A DNA stretch of 64,000 bases, taken from positions 372,001-436,000 of the forward strand of contig CAWDAD010000001.1 in NCBI GenBank assembly GCA_963800235.1, given 5' to 3'. This DNA comes from CAVVNP01 sp963800235 (GTDB taxonomy: Bacteria > Actinomycetota > Acidimicrobiia > Acidimicrobiales > Iamiaceae). Position 1 is the stretch's first letter. Each line of letters opens with the position of its first letter. Of this stretch, positions 9,188 through 17,210 are shown piece by piece. A program made the position numbers and the translations under genes. A model generated the notes under the pieces. It saw only the letters and a program-made list of their open reading frames with translations. It was not told the origin of the DNA and made no database searches.

Positions 9188-10561
9188 TCAGATCCGCTCG
9201 AAGTTGCGCCGCAGCTCCCAGTCGGTGACCACCGAGTTGGCCAGCCGCCACTCCTGCTCGGCGGTGTTGAGCAGATGGTGGTGGACGTCGGGCCCGAACG
9301 CCTCGGCCGCCACCTCGCTGCCCCGCAGCAGGTCGATGGCCTCGACCAGCGTCGACGGGATGCGGGGCACGTCGGTCGCCTCGTAGGCGTTGCCGACGAA
9401 GGCGTCGGGCAGGTCGAGGTCGTGGTCGATGCCGTAGAGCCCCGCGGCGATCACCGCGGCGAACGCCAGGTAGGGGTTGGCGTCGGCACCGGGGATCCGC
9501 GACTCGACCCGGTAGCCCGCCCCGTGACCGACCAACCGCAGGCCGCAGGTGCGGTTGTCGTGGCCCCAGGCGATGGCGGTCGGCGCCCACGAGTCGGGCA
9601 GGAACCGCTTGTAGCTGTTGACGTACGGGGCGAACAGCCAGCTCAGCTCGCGCGAGGCGTGCAGCAGCCCGGCCAGCCACCCCCGGAACGGCTTGGACAG
9701 GTGGTCGGGCGCTTTGGCGTCCCACATCAGCGACTTCTTGCCGTTCTTCGACCACAGGCTCGAGTGGATGTGGCAGCTCGACCCGACCTCGTCCATCGAG
9801 TACTTGGCCATGAAGGTCAGGGCCCGGCCGTTCAGGGCGGCGATCTCCTTGGCGCCGTTCTTGTAGATCGTGTGGCGGTCGGCCATCTCGAGGGCGTCGG
9901 CGTAGGCCGTGTTGATCTCGTGCTGGCCCCGTCCCGCCTCGCCCTTGGAGAACTCCACGGGCACCCCGGCGGCGTTCATGCCGTTGCGGATCTGGCGGAT
10001 GAGGTACTCGTCCTTGGTCGTCTGGAGGATGTGGTAGTCCTCGATCCAGTCCGAGTGCGGCACCAGGTCGCGGTAGCCCTTGGCGGCCGCCTCCTCGTAG
10101 GTGTCGCGGAAGAGGAAGAACTCCAGCTCGGACCCGACGTTCACGAGGAACCCCCGCTCGGCGGCCCGGGCCACCTGGCGACGCAGGATCTGGCGGGGTG
10201 AGACCTCGACCGGGGTGGTCGTGCCCTCCTCCACCAGGTCGCAGAGCACCAGCGCGGTCTTCTCGAGCCACGGCACCAGTCGCAGCGTCTCCAGGTCGGG
10301 GATGGCGCTGACGTCGCCGTAGCCCTGGTCCCAGTTGGCGAAGCGGTACCCGGGCAGCGGGGTCATGTCGACGTCGACCGCGAGCAGGTAGTTGCACGCC
10401 TCGATCGAGCCGTCGACGACCACGTCGAGGAAGAACTCGCCGGTGACCCGCTTGCCCATGAGCCGACCCTGCAGGTCGGGGAAGGCGACGAGGACCGTGT
10501 CGATCTCGCCGCCGCGGATCAGGGTGGTCAGGCGGTCGGCGTCGAGGGAGGCCCGGAGCAT
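9188..10561 (-). CDS. Glutamine-synthetase-family gamma-glutamyl-amine ligase
   Basis: This 457-aa protein has a GS-like catalytic domain: GSELEFFLF, GEAGRGQHEIN, CHIHSSLW and VESRIPGADANPYLAFAA. It is closer to the PuuA/GlnA3-type branch, which ligates glutamate to polyamines or other amines, than to true glutamine synthetase. The classical nucleotide and metal residues (E, H, R) appear present. Context supports amine catabolism: a C26 hydrolase directly downstream, and an SDR and an aldehyde dehydrogenase a few kilobases away. A TAACCT box lies 6 nt before the ATG and there is no Shine-Dalgarno, so the transcript is probably leaderless. Confidence 0.85.
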   Translation of the reverse strand: MLRASLDADRLTTLIRGGEIDTVLVAFPDLQGRLMGKRVTGEFFLDVVVDGSIEACNYLLAVDVDMTPLPGYRFANWDQGYGDVSAIPDLETLRLVPWLEKTALVLCDLVEEGTTTPVEVSPRQILRRQVARAAERGFLVNVGSELEFFLFRDTYEEAAAKGYRDLVPHSDWIEDYHILQTTKDEYLIRQIRNGMNAAGVPVEFSKGEAGRGQHEINTAYADALEMADRHTIYKNGAKEIAALNGRALTFMAKYSMDEVGSSCHIHSSLWSKNGKKSLMWDAKAPDHLSKPFRGWLAGLLHASRELSWLFAPYVNSYKRFLPDSWAPTAIAWGHDNRTCGLRLVGHGAGYRVESRIPGADANPYLAFAAVIAAGLYGIDHDLDLPDAFVGNAYEATDVPRIPSTLVEAIDLLRGSEVAAEAFGPDVHHHLLNTAEQEWRLANSVVTDWELRRNFERI

Positions 10562-10567
10562 CGCCGC

Positions 10568-10573
10568 AGGTTA
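10568..10573 (-). promoter_or_regulatory. Leaderless-type -10 box of the GS-like gene
   Basis: TAACCT on the minus strand, 6 nt before the ATG at 10561. Confidence 0.5.
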
Positions 10574-10617
10574 GGGGGCCCACTGGTGGGGGACGGCCGG
10601 GCGACCCCCGGTGGGAG

Positions 10618-11400
10618 CTACCCGGTGCCGGTCCGGCCCTCGGCGGCCAGCAGGGCGGTCACCTCGGCGCTCGTCAGGTCGCGATCGCCGGCGCGGACCG
10701 CCGCCAGCAGCGCCTCGACGTCGGTCGGCGCGGAGGCGGGCCGGGCCCGCCGGATGACCCGGACCACGTCGTCGAGCACGTCGCGCTGGCCGAGCACCAC
10801 CCCGTGCCGCCCGGTGGCCGCCGTCGAGCGGTGGGCGGGCGGGAGCGCGGGGTGACCGCTCGGCAGGCGGTACCACCCGTGGCGGGAGACGTAGCTCGAC
10901 ACCAGCTCCGGCGGCAGGGCGATCGGGGTCGGCGCGATCACCGCCGCCGACGCCCCGTCGAGGGCGTCGATGCCCCTCCGGTCGTAGTTCGGCTCGGTGG
11001 CGTCGAGCGCCGCGGCCTGCTCGGCGTCGAGCACCAGGGCCGGCAGGCGCAGGCTGGTCGTCGTCGACGGCCACGCGGTGGCCGGCACCGAGCCGTAGCG
11101 GGCGAGGTGGGCCGAGTAGCGCAGGTCGAGGCCCCGGACCTCGACCCGCACGAGGGCGACGACCGCGTCCCCGCCCAGCTTCTCGACCAGCCGCGCCGGC
11201 GTCGCGTTCGATCCGGCGGCGACCACCACCGCCCGGGCACGGTCGAGCCGCTCGTCGAGGCCGTCGGCGGGCAGGTCGCGCACCCGTCCGTGATCGAGCA
11301 GGTACGGCCGCTCGGGCCGGTCTCCGGGGTACCGGAGCGGATCGGCCGTCGGGCTCGTGCCCAGCTCCCACTTCCGGTCACCGCCCTCGGTGCCCACCAT
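10618..11400 (-). CDS. Gamma-glutamylcyclotransferase-like protein (tentative)
   Basis: The 260-aa protein is not a standard family member, but residues around 60-145 look like the GGCT fold. AAGSNATPARL stands where GGCTs have YGSN. ALDATEPNYDRR stands where they have LD..E....Y.R, including the catalytic Glu. The C-terminal third is helical and unassigned. GGCT enzymes release 5-oxoproline from gamma-glutamyl compounds. This gene sits between the gamma-glutamyl ligase/hydrolase pair and the SDR, so a role on a gamma-glutamyl amine is possible. The start is firm because CAGGAGG lies 7 nt upstream of the ATG. It could instead be an unrelated hypothetical protein. Confidence 0.5.
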   Translation of the reverse strand: MVGTEGGDRKWELGTSPTADPLRYPGDRPERPYLLDHGRVRDLPADGLDERLDRARAVVVAAGSNATPARLVEKLGGDAVVALVRVEVRGLDLRYSAHLARYGSVPATAWPSTTTSLRLPALVLDAEQAAALDATEPNYDRRGIDALDGASAAVIAPTPIALPPELVSSYVSRHGWYRLPSGHPALPPAHRSTAATGRHGVVLGQRDVLDDVVRVIRRARPASAPTDVEALLAAVRAGDRDLTSAEVTALLAAEGRTGTG

Positions 11401-11542
11401 GTCGAACCTCCTGAGCCGGGGTCCCGCCCCCAGGCTGCTGTCGGATCATCGGCCGGTCCAGCCCCGACGTGAGCACCGGCGCGCGGGAACGTGCCCGGCG
11501 GCGCGGGGCAGCGCACCTCGACGTCGGGCGCCTCGACGTCGG

Positions 11543-12313
11543 CTACTCCGGAGTCGTGTAGGCGGCGGTGATGCCGCCGTCGATGATCAGCGACTGGCCG
11601 GTCATGTACGACGACTCGTCGGAGGCCAGGAAGATGGCGCCCTTCACCATCTCGGCGCCCTCGCCGAAGCGGCCCATCGGGATGTGCACCAGGCGGCGCT
11701 GGCGGGCGGCGTCGTCCTCGAGGTACTTCGCCAGCAGCGGGGTGAGCACCGGTCCCGGGCAGAGGGCGTTGGCCCGGATCCCCCGGCGGGCGTAGATGAC
11801 GGCGATCTCCCTCGTCATGCCGAGCACCGCGGCCTTGGACGTGGTGTAGGCGAGCTGGGGGGTGGCGGCCCCCACGTGGGCCACGAAGCTGGCCACGTTG
11901 ATGATCGAGCCGCCGCCGCCGTCGAGCATGGCCGGGATGGCGTGCTTGCAGCACAGCCACAGCCCGGTGACGTTGATGTCCAGGGTGGTGCGCCAGGTGT
12001 CCTCGTTCGTCGCCACCGCGTCGCCGTCGTCGGCCAGGCTCACCCCGGCGTTGTTGTAGAGCACGTCCAGCCCACCGAAGGCGTCCACGGTGGCCGCCAC
12101 CGCCGCCTCGACCGACGCGGCGTCGCTCACGTCGCAGTGGACCGGCACCGCCCGGCTGCCGGCCCGCTCGACCGACGCCACGGTCTCCGAGCCGTCGACC
12201 ACGTCGACCACCGCCACGGCGGCGCCCTCGGCCGCGAACAGCTCGGCCGCCACCCGCCCCATGCCCGATGCCGCACCGGTGATGAAGGCGACCTTGCCCT
12301 CCAGCCGTCCCAT
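11543..12313 (-). CDS. Short-chain dehydrogenase/reductase
   Basis: The 256-aa classical SDR has the cofactor motif TGAASGMGR, NNAG (LYNNAGV), the catalytic Ser region SIINVAS, YTTSK with the catalytic Tyr-Lys, and a C-terminal QSLIIDGG segment. The Asp after the second strand (VVDVVD) favours NAD(H). Substrate is unknown. It sits head to head with the aldehyde dehydrogenase at 12400. A strong Shine-Dalgarno (GAGGAGGGAGGG) precedes the ATG. Confidence 0.88.
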   Translation of the reverse strand: MGRLEGKVAFITGAASGMGRVAAELFAAEGAAVAVVDVVDGSETVASVERAGSRAVPVHCDVSDAASVEAAVAATVDAFGGLDVLYNNAGVSLADDGDAVATNEDTWRTTLDINVTGLWLCCKHAIPAMLDGGGGSIINVASFVAHVGAATPQLAYTTSKAAVLGMTREIAVIYARRGIRANALCPGPVLTPLLAKYLEDDAARQRRLVHIPMGRFGEGAEMVKGAIFLASDESSYMTGQSLIIDGGITAAYTTPE

Positions 12314-12399
12314 GTCCCTCCCTCCTCGGTCGGACCCCTCCGAGGGCTCGCAGGGGCGGCCGTATGATGCCGCGCCCCGCCCGCAGGAGAGGAACTCGC

Positions 12400-13839
12400 T
12401 TGGTCTCCCAGCTCATCATCGGGGGCGAGCACCGCCCCGCCGCCGACGGCGACACCTTCGATGTGGTCGACCCCTCGACCGGACGGGTGCACGCCACGGT
12501 CGCCAAGGCCGGTCCGGTCGACGTCGACGCCGCCGCCGCCACCGCCGACCGGGCCTTCGACGACGGGCGGGGGGCGTGGCCGTCGACCAACGCCACGGTG
12601 CGGGGTCGCACCCTGCAACGGGTCTGCGACCTGCTCCGCGAACGGGCCGACGAGCTGGCCCGGGCGGAGGCGGTCGACGCCGGCCACCCCATCGGCGACG
12701 CCTGCTGGGAGGTCGAGGCCGCCGCCCGCACCTTCGAGTACTACGCCGGAGCCGCCAACAAGCACCTCGGCCAGACCGTGCCGGTGCAGGACGGCGGGCT
12801 CGACGTGGTGCTGCGCGAGCCGGTGGGCCCGGTGGCGCTGATCGTCCCGTGGAACTTCCCGCTGCTCATCGCGTCGTGGAAGGTGGCGCCGGCGCTGGCC
12901 TGCGGCAACCCGGTGGTGCTGAAGCCGGCCTCGCTGACGCCGGTCACCGCCCTGCTGCTCGGCCAGGTCCTGCTCGACGCCGGCGTGCCGCCCGAGGCGC
13001 TGAGCGTCCTGCCCGGCCCCGGCGCGGTGGTCGGCGACGCCCTGGTTTCCCACGAGCGGATCGCCAAGATCGGCTTCACCGGGGAGACGGCCACGGGCGC
13101 CTCGATCCTGCGGGCGTCGGCCGACCGCATCGCCCGGGTGTCGCTCGAGCTCGGCGGCAAGTCGGCGTGCGTGGTCTTCGCCGACGCCGACCTCGAGCGG
13201 TGCGCGGCCGAGACCCCGATGTCGGTGTTCGGCAACGCCGGCCAGGACTGCTGCGCCCGCAGCCGCATCCTGGTCGAGCGCTCCGCCTACGACGACTTCG
13301 TGGCCGCCTTCGCCGAGCGCACCGATGCCCTGCGCGTCGGCGAGCCCCTCGACGACGCCACCGAGGTCGGACCGATGATCTCGACGGGCCAGCGGCAGGT
13401 CTCGCTCGACTACCTGGCCGTCGGCGCCGACGAAGGGGCGCGCTGCGTCACCGGCGGCGAGGTGCCCGACGGCGCCGGGGACGGCTTCTACCTCGAGCCG
13501 GCGGTGGTCGCCGACGTGGACAACTCGATGCGCATCGCCCGGGAGGAGATCTTCGGCCCGGTGGCGTCGCTCATCCCCTTCGACGACGAGGCCGACGCGG
13601 TCCGCATCGCCAACGACACGCCCTACGGGCTGTCGGGCTCGCTCTGGACCGGCGACGCCGGCCGGGCCGTGCGGGTGGCCAAGGCCCTCCGGACGGGGAC
13701 CCTCTCGGTGAACTCCAACAGCAGCGTGCGGATCGAGACCCCGTTCGGCGGCTACAAGCGGTCGGGCCTGGGCCGGGAGCTGGGCATGGCCGCCATGGAC
13801 CACTACACCGAGGTCAAGAACGTCTTCTTCTCGGGTTGA
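12400..13839 (+). CDS. Aldehyde dehydrogenase (NAD(P)+), amine-catabolism type
   Basis: The protein is 479 aa from a TTG start. Family motifs include PWNFPLLIASWK, GFTGETATG, the general base LELGGKS, the nucleophile in GQDCCARS, EEIFGPV and PFGGYKRSGLGRELG. It would oxidise an amino- or other aldehyde to the acid. I chose TTG 12400 because AGGAGAGG ends 8 nt before it; the in-frame ATGs at 12364 and 12367 have no ribosome site. Its position opposite an SDR and near the gamma-glutamyl ligase and hydrolase suggests it handles the aldehyde made during amine or polyamine breakdown. Confidence 0.88.
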   Translation: MVSQLIIGGEHRPAADGDTFDVVDPSTGRVHATVAKAGPVDVDAAAATADRAFDDGRGAWPSTNATVRGRTLQRVCDLLRERADELARAEAVDAGHPIGDACWEVEAAARTFEYYAGAANKHLGQTVPVQDGGLDVVLREPVGPVALIVPWNFPLLIASWKVAPALACGNPVVLKPASLTPVTALLLGQVLLDAGVPPEALSVLPGPGAVVGDALVSHERIAKIGFTGETATGASILRASADRIARVSLELGGKSACVVFADADLERCAAETPMSVFGNAGQDCCARSRILVERSAYDDFVAAFAERTDALRVGEPLDDATEVGPMISTGQRQVSLDYLAVGADEGARCVTGGEVPDGAGDGFYLEPAVVADVDNSMRIAREEIFGPVASLIPFDDEADAVRIANDTPYGLSGSLWTGDAGRAVRVAKALRTGTLSVNSNSSVRIETPFGGYKRSGLGRELGMAAMDHYTEVKNVFFSG

Positions 13840-13842
13840 ACC

Positions 13843-13870
13843 GTCCTGGCTCGGCGGGCCTCGCCAGGAC
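13843..13870. terminator. Hairpin between convergent genes
   Basis: GTCCTGGC at 13843-13850 pairs perfectly with GCCAGGAC at 13863-13870 around a 12-nt loop. It starts 3 nt after the aldehyde dehydrogenase stop. There is no T-run, as is common in high-GC actinobacteria. Confidence 0.6.
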
Positions 13871-13928
13871 CGGCTCCGCCGATGACGGCTCTCACCTTCT
13901 CGCCGGTCCGCCTGGCGGCTCCGCGGCA

Positions 13929-14465
13929 TCACTGCTCAGTCGACGGGTCCTCCGGAGCGTCGTCGCCGACCTTCCGTCGTCGATGGCGGCGTGGCAGGGG
14001 CCGCGGGTTGTACACCGGCCACAGCACCTCGACGTCGGGGATCAGCACCGCCAGCGCCCCGTTCGGCTCGAGCTCGCCCAGCACCTCGCCGTCGACGGGG
14101 CCCTGCCCGCCGTCGAAGGAGAGCGGGTCCTCGTCGATCTCGAACTGCAGCGTGGCCGCGTCCCGGGGTCGGCCCGTGCCTGGGGCGACCAGCAGGTAGG
14201 TCACCTCGTCGAGGCGGCGACCGAGGCCGAGCCGGTCGCCCAGCTGCCGCCGCAGGCCGGTGCCCGAGGGGCGGAAGAACGAGGTCAGCTCGTGGCGCCG
14301 CACGTGCCAGATCGTCGCCGGAACGGACTCGGGCTCGAGCTCGCCGTCGAGGATCGCCCGGCGGAAGGCACCCTGGCGCTGGCCCCAGTCGTTGGGGTTG
14401 AGCGGCTCCTCCTGCTCGGGCTCGGCCGGCTGGTCGTCCTCGGCCCCGTACAGCTCGCCGGCCAC
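13929..14465 (-). CDS. Hypothetical protein
   Basis: The 178-aa protein starts at a GTG 1 nt after the DUF3151 stop, so it is probably translated from the same mRNA. It has an acidic N-terminus (EDDQPAEPEQEEPLNP), a middle part rich in aromatic and charged residues (WGQRQGAFRRAILDGE, TIWHVRRHELTSFFRP), and a basic C-terminal patch (RRHRRRK). I see no membrane segment or signal peptide and no family I recognise. Confidence 0.7.
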   Translation of the reverse strand: MAGELYGAEDDQPAEPEQEEPLNPNDWGQRQGAFRRAILDGELEPESVPATIWHVRRHELTSFFRPSGTGLRRQLGDRLGLGRRLDEVTYLLVAPGTGRPRDAATLQFEIDEDPLSFDGGQGPVDGEVLGELEPNGALAVLIPDVEVLWPVYNPRPLPRRHRRRKVGDDAPEDPSTEQ

Positions 14466-14466
14466 G

Positions 14467-14892
14467 TCAGGCGAGGCTGGGGTCGAGCTGGGCCACGAAC
14501 TGGCGGCACCGCTCGGCCTCGTCCACCTCGCCGATGCGCGCCGCGGTCTCCCGGAGCCCGAGCAGGGCCCGCAGGAAGCCCCGGTTCTCGGCGTGCTGCC
14601 AGCGCACGAACCCGCTCCCCCGCCAGCCGTTCTGCCGGAGGCGGTCGAGGCCGCGGTGGTAGCCGACCCGGAAGGCGGCGTAGGCCTCGACGTCGTCGCG
14701 GCCCAGCTCACCGAGCCGGGCCCAGCCGTCGAGGAAGCGCGGCCACCGCGCCACCACCGCCGACACCGCCGCCCGTCGCGACGCCTCGGGCTCGGCCAGC
14801 GCGGCGTCGAGCGCCGCCACCGCCTCGGCCGGCTCGGGGTCGAGCACCGTCTCGGGCGGTCCGGCGGCGTGCAGGTGGACCGGGTCGGGCAT
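14467..14892 (-). CDS. DUF3151 family protein
   Basis: The 141-aa helical protein contains the actinobacterial DUF3151 signature: RWPRFLDGWARLGELGRDDVEAYAAFRVGYHRGLD followed by NGWRGSGFVRW. No function is established for the family. A TAGCGT box lies 6 nt before the ATG with no Shine-Dalgarno, implying a leaderless mRNA. It likely forms a two-gene unit with the hypothetical gene downstream. Confidence 0.85.
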   Translation of the reverse strand: MPDPVHLHAAGPPETVLDPEPAEAVAALDAALAEPEASRRAAVSAVVARWPRFLDGWARLGELGRDDVEAYAAFRVGYHRGLDRLRQNGWRGSGFVRWQHAENRGFLRALLGLRETAARIGEVDEAERCRQFVAQLDPSLA

Positions 14893-14898
14893 GGCGGC

Positions 14899-14904
14899 AC
14901 GCTA
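14899..14904 (-). promoter_or_regulatory. Leaderless-type -10 box of the DUF3151 gene
   Basis: TAGCGT on the minus strand, 6 nt before the ATG. Confidence 0.55.
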
Positions 14905-14937
14905 CCGCCGCGGGTCGATCCGTCCCCGGACGCGACC

Positions 14938-14965
14938 GAGGGCGGGTCCCGGAGGACCCGCCCTC
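14938..14965 (-). terminator. Terminator hairpin of the Flp pilin gene
   Basis: GAGGGCGGGTCC pairs perfectly with GGACCCGCCCTC around a 4-nt loop, a 12-bp stem of nearly pure GC. It begins 20 nt downstream of the pilin stop. No T-run follows. Confidence 0.75.
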
Positions 14966-14984
14966 GTCTCGGAAGCTGCGACGG

Positions 14985-15173
14985 CTACTGGATCGAGCTG
15001 CCGACGGTGTTCAGCTTGTTGCCGGCGTTCTTGCCGAGCAGGGTCACGGCGACGATGCAGACGACCGCGATCAGGGCCACCAGCAGGGCGTACTCCACGA
15101 GGGAGGCGCCACGCTCGGTGTCGCCGAAGCGGGCCCGGAGGTAGGCGGCGAGGGTGTTGTAAGCGTTGATCAT
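14985..15173 (-). CDS. Flp-family type IVb pilin
   Basis: The 62-aa prepilin begins MINAYNTLAAYLRARFGDTERG. The mature part starts ASLVEYALLVALIAVV, with the Glu at position 5 that is typical of type IV pilins and a hydrophobic assembly helix. A TadV-type peptidase would cleave after the Gly. Flp pilins build Tad adhesion pili, but no tad/rcp genes are in the window, so this copy is an orphan. The start is set by AAGGAG about 10 nt upstream; a longer frame to 15206 is unlikely. It has its own terminator and an unusual leader. Confidence 0.9.
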   Translation of the reverse strand: MINAYNTLAAYLRARFGDTERGASLVEYALLVALIAVVCIVAVTLLGKNAGNKLNTVGSSIQ

Positions 15174-15241
15174 GGTGGGGTGTCTCCTTGGGTTCCAGTG
15201 GGCCACCCCAGGGCGGGCGGCTTACGTTGTGTCCTCAACTT

Positions 15242-15283
15242 GATCGGCCCACCGGCGCCCGTCCTGCATAGGTCGATCGGCCC
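15242..15283 (-). promoter_or_regulatory. Unusual leader of the pilin gene with a direct repeat
   Basis: The 9-mer GATCGGCCC occurs at 15242-15250 and 15275-15283, 33 bp apart, in the 174-bp gap upstream of the pilin. Read as pilin-strand RNA, the leader contains CGGCAAACGGG, then CCTATGCAGGACGGGCG, then a GGCGCC palindrome, which together suggest a structured RNA. GGCAAAC is also found in GEMM-type c-di-GMP riboswitch cores, but the rest of that consensus is not evident. It could equally be a pair of protein-binding sites. Confidence 0.3.
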
Positions 15284-15347
15284 GTTTGCCGCAGCTCCCC
15301 TGGGAACGGCGACGTTTCGGGGCCCCCGCCGGGCCCCGACGACGGCG

Positions 15348-16115
15348 CTAGGGACGGTCGAGCCCGCGGCGCACCAGCTCGGCGAAGGCCGCCGGGCAGG
15401 TCAGGTGGGCGCCGTGGTCGGCGTCGGCCAGCACGGCGAGCCGGCCGTCCACCAGCTCGGCCGCCAGCTCCTCGGCCGCCCGGCGATGACGGGCGGAGGA
15501 CCGGTCGCCGCACCCGACCACCGTGGGCGCCCGCACCCGGTCGGGCTCCACGTCGTCGACGGCGGTGCCACCGATGGCGAAGTCGGCGAGCAGCGCCGGT
15601 CCCTCGGCCCGCCGCTCGTCCTGCCAGGCGGCGCCGAAGCGCTCCCAGGTCCGGTCGCCCAGCATCCGTCGCAGGAACCGCTCGGCCGCCTCGCCGGGCT
15701 CCTCACCAGGCGGTGCCGGCTCCCAGCCCTCGCGCCACCAGGGCGCCCACGGCGCCGGGGGCTCGTAGAGCACCAGCCCCGGCACCAGCTCGGGTGCCCG
15801 CACCGCGGCGGCGAGGGCCACCACGCCCCCGACGCTGTGGCCGACGACCACCGCCGGGCTCCCGTCGAGCACCTCCAGCAGGTCGGCGACGTGGTCGTCG
15901 AGCCCGCCGACCCCGAGGGGTCGCGAGTCGCCGTAGCCCCGCCGGTCGTACCGCTCGGCCACCACGTCGCCGAGGTGGCGCTGGCATCGGCCGAAACTGG
16001 CGGCGCGGTCCATGGCGCCGTGCACGAGCACGACCCGCGGCGCCGCGACGGCGTCGTCGGGCTCGCGGCGGTGGACCTCGATCCCCGCTCCGGTCCGCCG
16101 GCGGGTGGACCTCAC
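15348..16115 (-). CDS. Alpha/beta-hydrolase
   Basis: The 255-aa protein has the fold's oxyanion segment VVLVHGAMD, the nucleophile elbow GHSVGG, and a C-terminal His in DADHGAHLT. RVRAPTVVGCGD precedes the acid residue. Substrate is unknown. The GTG start overlaps the stop of the VOC gene upstream as GTGA, so the two are probably translated together. Confidence 0.82.
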   Translation of the reverse strand: MRSTRRRTGAGIEVHRREPDDAVAAPRVVLVHGAMDRAASFGRCQRHLGDVVAERYDRRGYGDSRPLGVGGLDDHVADLLEVLDGSPAVVVGHSVGGVVALAAAVRAPELVPGLVLYEPPAPWAPWWREGWEPAPPGEEPGEAAERFLRRMLGDRTWERFGAAWQDERRAEGPALLADFAIGGTAVDDVEPDRVRAPTVVGCGDRSSARHRRAAEELAAELVDGRLAVLADADHGAHLTCPAAFAELVRRGLDRP

Positions 16116-16507
16116 AGCGAGAGCCGCGACCGCAGCGGATGCCCCTCGGGCACCTCGACCAGCACGAGGCGGTTGCCGTCCGGGTCGGCGAACCAGAGCT
16201 CCCGCAGCCCCCAAGGCATGAGCTCGACCTCGGCGTCCAGCAGACCGAGGTCGGCGAGGCGGCGCTGCTCGACGTCGACGTCCGGCACCTGCAGCCAGAG
16301 GTCCACCGGGCGCCCGCGACCGCCCTCACCGGGCGGGGTGGTGACCAGCTCCAGGAAGCCGCCGCCGAGGAAGAGCACGATCCCGGTGACCCGGCCGCCG
16401 GCGCCGTACTCGCGGTAGACCCGCAGCCCCAGCTGGTCGCGGTAGAAGGCGACGGAGCGGTCGAAGTCCACCGGGTGCAGCAGGACCCGGCTCGACAGCA
16501 CCTCCAC
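16112..16507 (-). CDS. VOC/glyoxalase-fold protein
   Basis: The 131-aa protein has two beta-alpha-beta-beta-beta modules typical of the vicinal-oxygen-chelate family: LLHPVDFDRSVAFYRDQLGL, then PVDLWLQVPDVDV and LWFADPDGNRLVLVEVP. Some metal ligands (His, Glu) are conserved. Function could be antibiotic or glyoxal detoxification, or simple ligand binding. A TAGGGT box lies 7 nt before the GTG start. It is coupled to the alpha/beta-hydrolase gene. Confidence 0.8.
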   Translation of the reverse strand: MEVLSSRVLLHPVDFDRSVAFYRDQLGLRVYREYGAGGRVTGIVLFLGGGFLELVTTPPGEGGRGRPVDLWLQVPDVDVEQRRLADLGLLDAEVELMPWGLRELWFADPDGNRLVLVEVPEGHPLRSRLSL

Positions 16508-16514
16508 GGCCCAG

Positions 16515-16540
16515 ACCCTAGGACCGGCGGCCCCTAGCCT
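16515..16540. promoter_or_regulatory. Paired divergent -10 boxes (VOC gene and phosphatase gene)
   Basis: TAGGGT (minus strand, 16515-16520) lies 7 nt from the VOC start. TAGCCT (plus strand, 16535-16540) lies 9 nt from the phosphatase ATG. Both genes lack a Shine-Dalgarno, and the whole divergent region is only 42 bp. Confidence 0.5.
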
Positions 16541-16549
16541 CGCCGGCCC

Positions 16550-17149
16550 ATGGAGCTGCTGATCGTCCGCCACGGCCTGCCCGAGCACGTCGACCTCGGC
16601 GACGACGGCGGGGCCGCCGACCCGGGTCTGTCCCCGACCGGGCGCGAGCAGGCCGAGGCGCTGGCCGGCTGGCTGGCCGCCGAACCCCCGGAGGCCATCT
16701 ACGCCAGCCCGATGCGACGGGCGGTCGAGACCGCCGCCCCGCTCGCCGCCGCGACCGGCGTCGAGGTCGTCACCCGGGACGCGTTGGTCGAGTACGACAG
16801 CGGCAGCAGCTACTACGTGCCCATCGAGGACCTCGACCCCGCCCACCCGCGCTTCGCCCAGGTCGTGGAGGACTGGATCGGCCCGTCGAAGGAGGCCGAG
16901 CGGGCGGCGTTCCGGGCCAGGGTGGCCGCCGCCATCGACGCCATCGCCGCCGACCACCCCGGCCAACGGGTGGCCGTCGTCTGCCACGGGGGGGTGATCA
17001 ACGTGTACCTGGCCGAGGTGCTCGGCATGTCCGCCTCGCTGTTCTTCAAGCCGGACTACACCGGCGTGAGCCGGATCCGCGTCGGCCGGGACGGCAGCCG
17101 CATGCTCGTCTCGGTCAACGAGTGCGGCCACCTGCACGCCGCCGGGTGA
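16550..17149 (+). CDS. Histidine phosphatase family (phosphoglycerate-mutase-like) protein
   Basis: The 199-aa protein begins LLIVRHGLPEH, with the phospho-accepting His in RHG. It continues with LSPTGREQAEALAGWL and IYASPMRRAVETA, and has a second catalytic His in VVCHGGVI. Such enzymes remove phosphate from sugars, cofactors or proteins; the substrate is not evident. It is monocistronic, ending in a bidirectional hairpin. Confidence 0.85.
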   Translation: MELLIVRHGLPEHVDLGDDGGAADPGLSPTGREQAEALAGWLAAEPPEAIYASPMRRAVETAAPLAAATGVEVVTRDALVEYDSGSSYYVPIEDLDPAHPRFAQVVEDWIGPSKEAERAAFRARVAAAIDAIAADHPGQRVAVVCHGGVINVYLAEVLGMSASLFFKPDYTGVSRIRVGRDGSRMLVSVNECGHLHAAG

Positions 17150-17151
17150 GG

Positions 17152-17201
17152 CCGGACGGGGCGGCTCGGCGCACGCGCCCGCCCGCCCCGGCGCGGTCCG
17201 G
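17152..17201. terminator. Bidirectional GC-rich hairpin between convergent genes
   Basis: Nested stems are visible. Outer CCGGAC (17152-17157) pairs with GTCCGG (17196-17201), and inner GGGGCGG (17158-17164) pairs with CCGCCCC (17183-17189). It lies between the phosphatase stop and the stop of the transglutaminase-like gene. Confidence 0.6.
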
Positions 17202-17210
17202 GTGCGAGGG

